The notes beneath the pieces are model-generated. The model did not search any database, was not told where the DNA came from, and saw nothing but the letters and a program-made list of their open reading frames with translations. From Mercenaria mercenaria (taxonomy: Eukaryota > Mollusca > Bivalvia > Venerida > Veneridae): a stretch of DNA of 64,000 bases. The translations under genes and the position numbers were made by a program. The stretch spans positions 62,501,501 through 62,565,500 of the forward strand of contig NC_069368.1 of NCBI RefSeq assembly GCF_021730395.1. The letters are read 5' to 3'. Below are positions 12,424 to 23,990 of this stretch, one piece after another (position 1 is the stretch's first letter; every line of letters begins with the position of its first letter).

Positions 12424-12613
12424 ATGAGCCGCAACATAGTGCGTTTGCGACCAGCATGCCTCCAGACCAGCCTTAGCATCCGCGCATTCTTGTCAGTATC
12501 AACGCTATTCACTAACGGTTTCACTTATTATAATAGGCTTTAAAGGCGAACAGCGAGGATCCTGACCAAACTGCGTGGATTCACTATGTTGGTTTTCTCG
12601 TGGTGCGGCTCAT
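12424..12613. mobile_element. Palindromic MITE, ATGAGCC family (copy 1)
   Basis: The ends are inverted: atgagccgcaac at 12424 and ggtgcggctcat at 12613. Internal arms share gcgaccagcatg and cctgaccaaactgcg. Two more copies lie at 48.3 and 49.9 kb. The element is non-coding. Confidence 0.7.
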
Positions 12614-12719
12614 TTATAATCACCAGAAATGTTGTTGACGCTTGTATTTGCATTTATTTCATACAATGTTTACAATAAGGAATGTAAATCTGACACAGTT
12701 CGTAAATTAACTGAAAAAA

Positions 12720-13780
12720 TTGCCGAATGATATGAAATATAAATCAGACAAAGTTCAGAAATTTACCAAGTTGTAACTTGTTCATTAGTGCTAAACACTG
12801 TATATAATTAAGAACTTTTTTTGAAAAAGCGGAGCACCACAGGCTTGAATTCAATGTACGAACATAATGTTACTTAATGTCCAGTATTTTTTAAATCAAT
12901 ATTACCATTTCTAGACTAATTTTTGAATTCGCTCTCAGTGATATATATTTTTTTTTTTGCTATTATTTAGGCAAATACCTAAACAAATTAGAAGATGAAT
13001 TCGAAAATAAAAAATGACATTCTTTAGACTTCGCAAATTTACAAATTACTTATAATTGATCAAAATGTCTGATATCGCATATATATGAGAACAATTCAGA
13101 AGCTTGTATTCATAAATTGTATTTATTGAAAAGAAACTTTGATTAGAAGGGCGTAAATTTAGGAACATGTGTGAGAATATATAAAGTGGAAAAAAGTTGG
13201 ATTTCGTTGATCTATAAAATAGATTAATTTAAACAGTCCTTTGTTTAAAATTTCAAGATTTCGTGAATTTACGAAGTAGCTCAAATTCATAAACACTGTT
13301 AATTATTGGAAACATCTGAAAACAATACAGAATTGACTTCGTAATTTTACCAAATAATTTTATATACTTAAACAATAATACATACTCGTTCCAGATGTTC
13401 GTAAATTTACGAAGTGATCTAAGGAATAAAAGGAAAGACAAGCTAATTTCGTTTATTTGCGAACACAGACCAAAATTCTATCCTTTTTCTACAATACGAA
13501 CAACCCATTTTCAAGAATTTGCAAATTTAGGAATTTAGATTATTGCAAACATCTAAAAAACATACAGACTTGACTTCTTAATTTTACGAACATAATTTTA
13601 TAGACTTAGATAATGTACATATTTCTCAGAATTTCGTTGATTTACCAAGTGATCTACGAATATAAAAAGTTGAGAGAAGGTAACGTCTTAAAATTACGAA
13701 CGCACAAAAATGCAACAAACCATTGCTTTTCTTTTAACACGCAAAACCTATTCTTCTGTCTTCTTTAATTTACGAACATA
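12720..13780. repeat. Degenerate tandem region rich in cgtaaatttacgaa
   Basis: About four diverged units of 245-257 bp can be followed. The clearest pair is 13254-13500 and 13511-13720. Both contain a cgtaaatttac-like palindrome, then aaacatctgaaaac, gacttcgtaattttac and aagtgatcta. The palindromic word ttcgtaaatttacgaa recurs within units. The minus-strand open frame 13253-13441 is a by-product. Confidence 0.55.
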
Positions 13781-13839
13781 ATAATACATAAACACAATCC
13801 TATTTTACGCAATAGAAAAACATTTGCAGACTTTGCAAA

Positions 13840-14898
13840 TACTGTAGGCTTCCTTATTTTAGCGGTGTACTAATAACAGCGCTTTTAGCGCTATAGCACG
13901 TACACTAATTCATTTCCGCGCATTAATTTGTCCAGACATTTTCATGTACATTTTCATTTGATGATGTTTTCTTCTAACTTTTGCAAATAAATATTCTTGA
14001 GAGTTTGCACTAGTTACTCTGCTTGCTGATATTTTAAGGTTCGTATGATATTCATGTTTATTGTTCATATTATTATTTAAAAAATATGTTCATGCAAAAT
14101 AAAATATTTAAGCTTGTAGTTTGTGTTTTTTCTCATTTGATCAAGTTGTTACCAATTTCCGTGTCACCTTTGGGCATGTCCGTTGTTGCAGTCGCTCGTT
14201 TACGGAAAGGTGTGAACGTTTGTATTAAGGCACAATGCATGTAGGACAATGGGGATTCAATGATTAAAATTTGTGACAATCTCGTTTTATTTCAGCAATT
14301 ATAACTAGTATACATAATATAAAACACGCAGATTATTATAATTAAATACAAGAAGACAATACAGTTACGTAGGCAATATTATACTTTATATACTGTACGT
14401 AAACATAACGCTACATCACCGATGAAAGTATCATTGAAAAAATATAAGTACCATCGCGGCACACTGTCTAAAAGTCATACTTGGTACATGTTTTAAAGTT
14501 TTTAGCAAACGGATTTTTTTCGATTGCGTCCATTAGACCTGTAAGGCGCCACCCTGTCATGACTGATTCTTTTTTCACATTTCTGTGTGCATCGACCAGC
14601 CAGGTAGCATTGATAGGTTTTAATCTACTCAATTTTAAGTTTACGTCAAGATTTTCATAAACAGTATGACATATAATTACAGCAGAAACACATTACATAA
14701 AAATTGCCGACGGTTTATTTCCGAAAATCTTCGTGAATCTCCGTAAATCTCCGAAAGCCTCATCTCGGGCAGTGCTAAAATTAGAAATTAGCGGTCTCGG
14801 GAGAGCGCTAATTCACGTCCACGCATTAATTAGATATTTCACCAAAAATTGCGTTTGCGCTAAATTTTTGCCGAACTAATAAATGTACACCTACAGTA
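13840..14898. mobile_element. Non-autonomous terminal-inverted-repeat element, TACTGTAGG ends (copy 1)
   Basis: The left end is TACTGTAGG at 13840-13848 and the right end is CCTACAGTA at 14890-14898. Just inside both ends lie related subterminal words: agcggtgtactaataacagc on the left and gcgctaaatttttgccgaac on the right. Further agcgct and attaatt words sit in both. No transposase was seen in the ~1.06 kb. A shorter relative sits at 61193-61884. Confidence 0.55.
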
Positions 14899-17770
14899 AA
14901 TCGTTTCAAAATTACATATATATATTCATTTTTCCTTAGATGAAAATCGAAAAAAAAAAAAAAAAAACACGAATGAAGAGAGCCCATCATCACTCAGTTC
15001 TTCACTAATAGTTACATGTTGTAACATTTATCTTTCAAAAGCAGAAGATAATGTATATGTGCGCTTTATTTTAACAAAACCTAAAGAGGAGTTTTAGTAT
15101 ACATAAAGAGAAGTAACGTCTTTACACCTTTACTTATTGAAATGTTGAAACTAGTCTTTTTCTTTCTATCCTGGATTTCCATGGCTTCTGGACACTTGAA
15201 ATCTGATAAAACATCCGTACATACAGAAATATATGTATTTGGTGTTCCCAACGTTCAAAATTTCTTTTATTAATTACGTTACCCGTTTGAAAATGCGGTA
15301 TTCATGGCTGGTTAGAGCATCATGTGATTTTTAAACCAAATCTTCTTGCAGAATAGCTAAACGACGGTTAAAGTGCAATCGATACTTATGGTGTCCTTTA
15401 ATACGAATACATTGACGTTGAAACAATATTTCGTCCATATACATACGTATATATTAATGTCAGGCGGTAACGATATATTGAATACACAGCGCCATTGCAA
15501 GATATAAAGAAACAGTATCCAGACACATCAATTTTCTAACTTGAAAAACAAAGAAGGGCACTTCATGTATCCCCCGGCGCCTTTACTCCTCTTAATAATC
15601 TAGAAGTGTACAACGTTACAAAAGTATGTTTTAGGTAGTATTCAGGAAAATTGAGGAAGGAAATAAAACTTTTAACAAAAAAAAAATCATTTTTCTTAGT
15701 ACTAAAACTGCCTTGATTTTGACAAAAAGGCTCGAGAAAGTTATACATACTTCCATAGATTATTTTCAAACGATGATTAAAAAGTTTTTAAATTGTAGCT
15801 GTAATAGCTATTTTTCATAAAAAAGGAACTATAAAAACTTTTACCAACTCGAATCAGACGAGAAGGTAACGAGAATACATCGTAGATACTTCTTTTTTTT
15901 TAAATCACACAAGCTAGTAGAGTAAAGTCATATTAAAAAAAAATGCTGATTTGCGTTAAACCCTTTTAATGATTTAATAATATATATTGTCTGACTATTA
16001 GTTATCATTTTGGCAATTCACAAATTCACATGTATTTCCCGTAAGCTGCAATATGTAATAATGTGATAATAATGTATATACCCTAAAAATGAAAGTAAGA
16101 AGTATGTTGTCAATGTCAGGAATATGTCCATGTCCATGTTGGTGATTTATATCAAATTTCATTTAAGGTAAAAGGAGGGCGAAAGACATTGAGCGGTCAC
16201 AAAAGTTTACAATGGGCCTTTGTTCAGGTGGGCTAAAGATAAGTTCCAAAGGTATATGCCTTTGAATCATAGCCATATGTACCTGCATTCAAAACTTAGC
16301 CGAGAGGTGAAGGCGACGCAAGTGTGAGTAGAATATGTGGACAATTATTTATATAATGGCAACAAATCTCTTTCAAACTCTTTCAAACTAAGCTAATTGG
16401 AAAGAAACAACAAAAAATTTCAAAATTTAAAATTTCCCTTTTCTCACAATTTTGAATTTAATTTTTGGCAATTATGCAGATATAATTTCATGTAATGCAA
16501 TACCGCCTTTAACCGTTTGGTACCAATGAAAAAAATGTCAGTTTTGAAGAATCATGTCAAAATAGTAACAGTAAAGAATATGATTTCTCATCTTTTCATA
16601 TATATTAAAAAAAAAACAACATTACAGAACACAAAAATTGCAGACTTAAATATAATTGTTGCCTTTGTGATATGCAAAACTGGTAATGTTTTTAACACAA
16701 TAATCTACCTTAATTATATCTTTTACATTTTTCTCCAATGCACTAAAAACTGTTTTCAAGTTCTGAAATATTGTAAAACATAAATTTACACAATTTCTAG
16801 GTCAATCAACATTAAAGCATTTCAATATAATTGCTCTGATATAAATATACTTTTTTTCTGACTGATACAATAAACTGATAAATTTGTATGTCAATGTTTG
16901 TTATCAAAATAATTTTCATTCTGTTTTACACTTTTTACATTACAAAGTTTTCACACTTTTATTACCAAAGAAGGCGCAGTATGAGAAAGAATCAGTGTCC
17001 AAAGGGCAGAGTTAAAATTCTAAATAACGAGAGCAAGAAACAGACATGTTCAAAGTATTATTTTTACGAGGTCCTTATACTTTCTCACTGATAATGCTTC
17101 TAATCCAGTGTGAATCAAAAGGAATGCAACAAAGAAAAAGATAAAAAATATAAACCGTAGATATTCATAGTCAAATACATGGAACGTCCCTTAAATGAGA
17201 TAGCTGGATATATATCCTGGTCTTATCAAAACAATGTAATTGAATTGTTAACAATCAGCATAAAGAAATGTAATAAATATTATGGTATTGTCAGACCTGA
17301 CTTCGGAAAATTGTGATTTACATTGGAAATTCAAAAATATTTTGACACTAGGTAATCAAAAAACATGTTTATATCTGAGAAGGGAAAGACTTTGAGCATA
17401 TTTGACTTGTAGATATGATCGTTATCGTCAAAACATACGTGATGTTTGATGTTTATAAATGAAGCTTAGTATAACTAATAGCATAATGAGACTTTCTTCT
17501 TTTAAACGACTATATGAAAGAGGTAGAAGTTAACATTAGTGAAATATCAATAAATATCGAGAAATATTAAGGCAAAAAACAGCAAAAAAAAAAAAAATGT
17601 ACGTCAATTTTGTACAGTGATAAATTCCTGATGTTTATTATTCAGTGTCAAAGTATAATAATTTTTAAGAAAGTTATTAAGAAATAATTGCATTTATTTG
17701 GCCACTGATTTAAGCTGACTAATTTACTACTGTAAAAAATATAATATGTTTTCTGTTCTTTTTTTTTTGT
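14899..17770. other. AT-rich DNA without recognised genes
   Basis: It includes an A run at about 14949-14967 and several 60-90 codon frames (15563-15769 minus, 16517-16783 and 16888-17091 plus). These are low-complexity and Lys/Ile/Phe-rich, with no splice or domain support. No tandem structure was seen. Confidence 0.4.
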
Positions 17771-17799
17771 GGGGGAGTGGGGAGGGGGATGGGCGGGGC
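17771..17799 (+). other. G-quadruplex motif
   Basis: Five G runs of 5, 4, 5, 3 and 4 bases are separated by loops of 3, 1, 2 and 1 bases, preceded by a T tract. This meets the usual G4 pattern with very short loops. It stands out in an otherwise AT-rich 3 kb. Confidence 0.8.
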
Positions 17800-17815
17800 G
17801 GAGGCGTGTGGAAGA

Positions 17816-18489
17816 AGATACCTAAATGAAAATCGCCAACTGTATCGACATTCTCATATTTTGAATATTAAGCGAAGTTATGAACAATCATCAGTACGGA
17901 ACTAGTGAATCGATGTCTGCTATTTTAAACATTTTCTGCCAGGGAAGTCTATTTATCTATTTAAAACAATATCTGCTCAACTATTTCTTCTATGCTAACA
18001 AAACTGAACTGAGATACCTTTTTCCTTGATTGAGAAAAAAAATATACATATAAACTGTTAACATAAACAATTACATATTATACTTATTTGCTAAAATGTA
18101 TTTTTTATTTATTTTATGTTTTAGTTTGAAGCAAACTCTATGTTTACTTTAGATTTCAAATATTAAATCAATAAGCATTTTGTCTACGTATGCCGACTGA
18201 CCTGAAGCTTCTTAACCTGTTTTCACAAACAATCGTTTTCATTGCTTTTAATGTGTTTTAAACTTATTTAGCGAGGTGTGAGTGTAATAAATACTTTAAG
18301 TGATCAGGTTTCATTAGACTGTGAATCATTACATACAACTGGATTTATATTTCCCTTAAATAGCCTGAGGGTCAATGGACACCTCAATAATATTTTTTCT
18401 TAAACAGTATATATTTGGTTCTGATAATGATTTAATGCTCACTTTCGGAATATACTTAAATTAAAAAGATTCATAATGTTGCCAGAAAA
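17816..18489. other. No gene recognised
   Basis: AT-rich unique-looking sequence. Nothing was supported on either strand. Confidence 0.35.
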
Positions 18490-18960
18490 ATTATATATGT
18501 GACGTCGTCTTTGAAAACCGGTCCTGATGCGGCATGACGTAATATCGAGAAACGACGTTTAAAGTTGCGCCAAGTTTACGCGCGCAGCTTTTTTACACAT
18601 GTTTTAATTAGCAAAAGTTTGACCGTTAAAGTACGACTGCTTGTTACATGATTGATGACAGCCTACTACAGAAAGTATATTTAGACATCAGACCTGTAAA
18701 AAACAGTGGTATTACGCCTGGATAGCATCAAATCTCACGTATTCCATGTCGTGTCACGTATCTGCTGTAGGTTTCCAGAGCTCCGCCTACAGGTGCCTGG
18801 GAACGCCCATTAAACCAATGAGTGCGAACAAAGCAAGCTTCCGGTTTTTCAACGAACTGACAGCATTGACCCGAAAAGTTATAAATATGATTACTTAATT
18901 ACTGTCTTGGCCGCGGATTGTGCACTTTTTAAACAAAATATTTTAAAGGCAGAGTAGTGT
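18490..18960. promoter_or_regulatory. CpG-richer, promoter-like stretch
   Basis: Compared with its surroundings this stretch is rich in CG dinucleotides. It carries CRE-like words (tgacgtcgtc ~18500, catgacgtaat ~18533), an acgcgcgcagc run and a CCAAT-like accaatgag (~18816). It also holds one isolated copy of the satellite dyad. No start codon with exon support was found, so any transcript is unknown. Confidence 0.3.
18726..18762 (+). repeat. Left copy of a 37 bp inverted repeat flanking the satellite
   Basis: This segment, ending GTCGTGTCACGTATC, matches the reverse complement of 29662-29698 at 32 of 37 bases. The two copies lie about 10.9 kb apart in opposite orientation and bracket both satellite arrays. 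They could be ends of a very large element, or isolated relics of the monomer's dyad. Confidence 0.6.
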
Positions 18961-19934
18961 TGATTTCACAGACCTAATCAATGTGCCTGAGTGTCCATAG
19001 TAATTTAACAGACGCATCATATATGTAACACGGCAGCCTAAATAAATCCGAATATCAATATGAAGTATTGGTCTTATTTGAACATGTAAGCATGTAATAA
19101 ACAGAAAATTCGTTTATCTTCACCAACTAGCATAAGATAGAAAGAAAATTTGTTTGTTTTCAGTGAGGACTGTGCCCCCGTGAAATTATTACGTCCGACG
19201 TATAACCGCCCATCGTGCATAAATAGTGTTATAACCTTTTTTGCTATAAATTATTTCATAAACAAATCCTTTAACGAACATCTCAGACCAGACCATTAAT
19301 TTGGAATTTTGGAACTTCCATAATATAAATACTTATACAGAATAATATGTTGAAGCAGTGTGTGACTTATTTGTTTACAAATAAATAAAGTCGATATTCT
19401 TGTTTAATAATATCTGAAGTTTATTTTCACTCAGTTAACATACATTTAGCTTACACTGGTCTGAATGTGTTGTAGATGTGACACGGACTTTAAATACATG
19501 ATGTATCTTCTGTAATATGCTTTGGAATTCACTTGAAGAAAACACACCAGGAACTGTGTTAAACTTACCTTCCCATGCTTCTAAATCATTATTTTGATAT
19601 ACCGTCATTAGATGCGTGACACGACCTCGCAGACTTACATTCAATATGCGACATGTCAAACACACATACGGGCATATGTTTTAAATTCATCAAGTTTAAG
19701 AAGCCAGTTGGAAGAATAACACAGTCGAGAATGGGGTTCATGTTGCCGTCATGCAACCGCCGACTTTACACCATAGGCCAAAGACATATTGCATACCACG
19801 CACTTCAGGCAGGTAAGAGCGTCTCACGCATCTTCAGATGCCTGGAGTGCACGATACGCAGTATGTCTTTTAACACCTTAACACAGTCATTGTTTTCTTC
19901 AAAACTCCGATTGAATACATTGTGTATATGGCCA
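18961..19934. other. Mostly unique DNA with a diverged satellite-like fragment
   Basis: At about 19790-19845 the string cacttcaggcaggtaagagc followed by tctcacgcatcttc resembles the monomer head (tgcaggtaggtgag ... tcacgcatc). At about 19613-19628 gatgcgtgacacgac resembles the dyad. These look like old, isolated monomer pieces. The short frames over them are not credible genes. Confidence 0.35.
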
Positions 19935-20285
19935 TAACAGGCTCAATTAAACCGAGGTTGAAATTTTCGCTGTTTGCTTTTGTTTTTAGTGCTCTCGAAA
20001 GATTCCCTTATTTCATTTCAGAATTTATTACTTTACAACAGCAGATGTTAAGTGCTTTTTGGCGGCCGTAAAACGTTGCCTCATAGTTTATTTCAGTGTT
20101 GTCATACTTTCTGATCCCTCAAAAGGATCACCGATTTCATGACATTTAGATTTGAAACTGAATACCTCTTAAGCCGGTGCTAAGGGGCGTGGACAGTGTT
20201 GCTTTTTCTATTACTGCCCATGAACAGAATTCAACCGAGTTTGCAATTTTCGCTGTTTCCTTTTGCTCTCAGTTGGATTTAATCA
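19935..20285. repeat. Dispersed repeat with an internal direct repeat
   Basis: The words aaccgaggttgaaattttcg at about 19950 and caaccgagtttgcaattttc at about 20232 mark two similar segments ending ctgtttgcttttg or ctgtttccttttgc. Between them is gggcgtggacagtgttgctt, a string I associate with repeats of venerid clams. No coding capacity. Confidence 0.4.
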
Positions 20286-20496
20286 TATTTTATTGCTTCT
20301 GAAAACATAATACATAGCACATATACATAATAAGTAACAAAAGCAAATGTGTTGGGCTACAAGTTATTGCAACATTAGAAGTCAGCCCTTCCCAAGTGCG
20401 TAACTTTAATAGCAAATGAAAAATGAACGATTGTATTGGTTTAATTTAGCATTCCTTATACAAAGATATTTGATAGTGATAATAACTACAAAGATC

Positions 20497-20716
20497 AAAA
20501 GATGAAGGTGAAGAAAAAGAAGAAGAAGAAGGGGAAATATTATGATGATGATATCAATGTAGTAACAAAATGATAAGAATAGTATTTGTGATAATAATTA
20601 CACGAGGATGTAGTAACAAAATGATAACAATAATAGTATTTATGATAATAATTACACGATGATGTAGTAACAAAATGATAACAATAATAGTATTAATGAT
20701 AATAATCACACAATGA
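20497..20716. repeat. GAA-rich run and three 51-53 bp tandem units
   Basis: A (gaa)n-rich stretch (~20497-20535) leads into three units marked by gtagtaacaaaatgataa at 20559, 20610 and 20663. The units run directly into the left end of the satellite array at about 20717. Confidence 0.7.
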
Positions 20717-22447
20717 CCACGCTTGGAGATGAAGTAGCTGCTCTGCTCACTTGCCAGCGGCGTTGCCGTGGTGTTCTAGCCCTCTGACACAGGTAGTGCG
20801 CCGTGCCGCCCTACGACACGTGACGCGTACTCATCTACCTACCTGCACTACGTGACACGTCCTAGATACAGTGCAGCGTTTCATATCTCATTCTAGTTAC
20901 CTTCAGAGATCAGCTGGGAGCTGTACACATTGGAGAGAGGACTTACTTCCACAGTCTCGCCCTCCCACACACCGATTACGTTGTACCACCCTGCGATGCG
21001 TGACGCGCGGATCAAAAACCTACCTGCAATACGTGACACGTCCTGGACACATAGCGGCCTTCAGTATCGCGCTCTAACCACGCTTGGAGATAAAGTAGCT
21101 GCTCTGCTTACTAGTACTTGCCAGCGGCGTTGCCGTGGTGCTCTGGCCCTCAGGCAGGGCGCCGTACCGCCCTACGATACATGAGGCGTACTCACCTATC
21201 TACCTGCACTACGTGACACGTCCTAGGCACAGAGCAGCGTTTAATATCTCATTCTAGTTACCTTCTGAGATCAGCTGGGTGCTGTACGCATTTGAAAGAG
21301 GACTTACTTCCACAGTCCCGCCCTCCCACACACTGATTACGTTTTACCACTCTGCGATGCGTGACCGTCAAAGACCAAAAACCTACCTGTAATACGTGAC
21401 ACGTCCTGGACACATAACGGCCTTCAGTATCGCGCTCTAACCACGCTTGGAGATGAAGTAGCTGCTCTGTCCACTTGCCAGCGGCGTTGCCGTGGTGCTG
21501 TGGCCCTCTGACACAGGTAGTGCGCCGTACCGCCCTACGATATGTGACGCGTACTCACCTATCTACCTGCACTACGTGACACGTCCTAGACACAGAGCAG
21601 CGTTTCATATCTCATTCTAGTTACCTTCTGAGATCAGTTGGGTGCTGTACGCATTGGAGAGAGGACATACTTCCACAGTCTCGCCCTCCCACACACCGAT
21701 TACGTTTTACCAGCCTGCGATGCGTGACTGTCAAAGACCAAAAACCTACCTGCAATACGTGACACGTCCTGGACAAATAGCGGCCTTCAGTACCGCACTC
21801 TAACCACGCTTGGAGATGAAGTAGCTGCCCTGCCCACTTGTCAGCGGCGTTGCCTAGGTGCTCTAGCCCTCTGACACAGGTAGTGCGCCGTACCGTCCTA
21901 CAATACGTGAGGCGTACTCACCTACCTACCTGCACTACGTGACTCGTCCTAGACATAGAGCAGCGTTTCATATCGCATTCTAGTGACCTTCAGAGATCAG
22001 CTGGGTACTCTACACATTGAAGAGAGGGCTGGTTACCGCGGCATTGCCTTCTTTCACACTCATTACGCTGTACCGCTTGCGATTCGTGAAGCGGACAAGA
22101 AAAACCCTACCTGTGATACGTGACACGTTCTGGACACATGACGGAGTTCAGTATCGCCCTCTAATCACTCTCAATGATCAAACAGCTTCCCTTTCCACTT
22201 GCCAGCGGCGTTGCCGTTGTGCCCTGGCCGTCTGACACAGATGATGCGCCGTATCGCCCTATGATGCGTGACACATACTAAACCTACCTACCTGCACTAC
22301 GTGACAAGTCCTAGACTTAGTGTAGCGTTTCATATCTCATTCTAGTTACCGTCAGAGATCAGCCGGGTGCTTGGCGCATTTGAGAGAGGGCATACTTTCG
22401 CAGTCTTGCCCTCCTACACACTGATTACGCTGTACCGCCCTCGATGC
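20717..22447 (-). repeat. Left satellite array, five ~361 bp higher-order units
   Basis: The landmark ttgccagcgg occurs at about 20751, 21118, 21475, 21838 and 22199, spacings 357-367. The array is the reverse complement of the array at 24.1-28.3 kb. The innermost unit (22017-22447) and the one before it share private variants with the innermost units of the right array, in mirrored order. Open frames of about 72 codons inside each unit reflect the absence of stops in one frame, not genes. Confidence 0.9.
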
Positions 22448-22859
22448 GAAAAAACGCCTATATGGTACGAGCCCATTTGGTAGGAGATATATGTTTAGAC
22501 GTGCACTGGACTTTGCAGTTCACCAGTTTCTTATGGGTGTATCAAAAGATGAGTACGAAACTTGTTTCAAAAATTGAATTAAAAGATATTTCGAAGGTTA
22601 CTGGACAAAACAGTAGAAACACGTTATTAATATCTCTGAGAAAACCTGTCATTTGCAAGATTCCGAATATACCTCGTATGTCAATAGATTCTGAAAATAA
22701 GGCGATCATTCGAGAGTACTGAGAGCATCCAGAGAGGCGTTTTTTGTTTTGTTTTTTCAATTTTGGAAAAAGGAAATATTCACACGGTTTGATGTTTTGC
22801 ATTCCAGTTAATTGCCTCTCGAAATAGACTACATAAATAAACGTCAATATCGGTCAAGT
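22448..22859. other. Unique spacer at the inversion junction
   Basis: Between the left array and the monomer core lies ~410 bp without monomer similarity. A 92-codon plus frame (22444-22722) and a 101-codon minus frame (22542-22847) overlap here, without recognised motifs. This is the non-palindromic centre of the inverted duplication. Confidence 0.5.
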
Positions 22860-23990
22860 ATTAGAGGAAGGTAAGCGCGAGTGTCTCACTCGGTATGGTG
22901 TAATCATATAAATATAAGGATGCAAAACAGTCAAATGAACCCGTTGTCAACTGTATTCTTCATCGCAGTGGCCTCAGATAATGATTGGACAACTAAAACA
23001 AATGTTAAATTCTGTCAAAGACGTGTCGCGTATTGAAGGTAGTTAAGTGAGTGTCTGATGCATCTGTTGTCGATATGGCGTAATCATACTATGTGCATGC
23101 AAAACAAACCTATGAGCAATGTTTTCAATTGTAGTCTGCATGCTTCTCAAGATAGTTGGACTACAAAAAAATCAACAATACCTGTAAAAGACGTGTCAGG
23201 TATTGAAGGTAGGTAAGCGACAGCTTCTCACGCATCTGTTGTCGGTATGGCGTAATATTAATCATACTATGAGGACGAAAAATAGTTATATGAACCCGTT
23301 GTCAAGTTTGTTCTTCATCAACACGGCCTCAAATAATGATTTGACAGTGAAAACAAATGTCAATACCTGTCAAATACGTGTCACGTAGTGGAGGTAGGTA
23401 GGCGAAGAAATCTCGCGCATCTGTTGTCGGTATGGCGTAATCATACTATGTGCGTGCAAAACAGTCATATCATGATGTTTTAAACTGTGTTTTCATCCCA
23501 GTGGCTTCAGAAAATAGTAGGACTATAAAAATAAACGTCAATATCTGTAAAAGACGTGTCACATAGTGGATGTAGATATGCGAAGAAATCTCACACATCT
23601 GTTGTCGGTAATGACGTAATCATACTAGTACTATCTGCATGCAAAATAGTCATGTACCATGTTTTCAACTGTGTTCTTCATACCAGTGTCTTCAAAAAAT
23701 AGTAAAACTAGTAAAATAAACGTCATTATCTTTAAAAATCGTGTCAGGTATTAGATGTATGTAGGCGATGAAATCTCACGCTGTCGGTAATACCGTAGCC
23801 ATACTATGTGCGTGCAAAATAGTCATATGAACCAAGTTTTCAAGTGTTTTCTACTTTCAAGTGTTTTCAAAAATAGTAAGACTATATAAATAAGTCAATA
23901 CCTGTACAAAAAGTGTCACGTATTGCAGGTAGGTAGGTGGGTACGCGTCACGCATGTAGGGTGGTACGGCGCACTCTCTGTGTCAGAGTG
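22860..23990 (+). repeat. Core array of six diverged ~180 bp single monomers
   Basis: The landmark tggcgtaatcatactatgtg or a variant recurs at about 22896, 23077, 23249, 23436, 23611 and 23785. Each monomer has a head like gacgtgtcacgtattgaagg, then tctcacgcatctgttgtcgg. The order of blocks matches both halves of the 361 bp unit, but no two-monomer periodicity is visible, so this looks like the ancestral monomeric form. Orientation is that of the right array. Confidence 0.8.
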
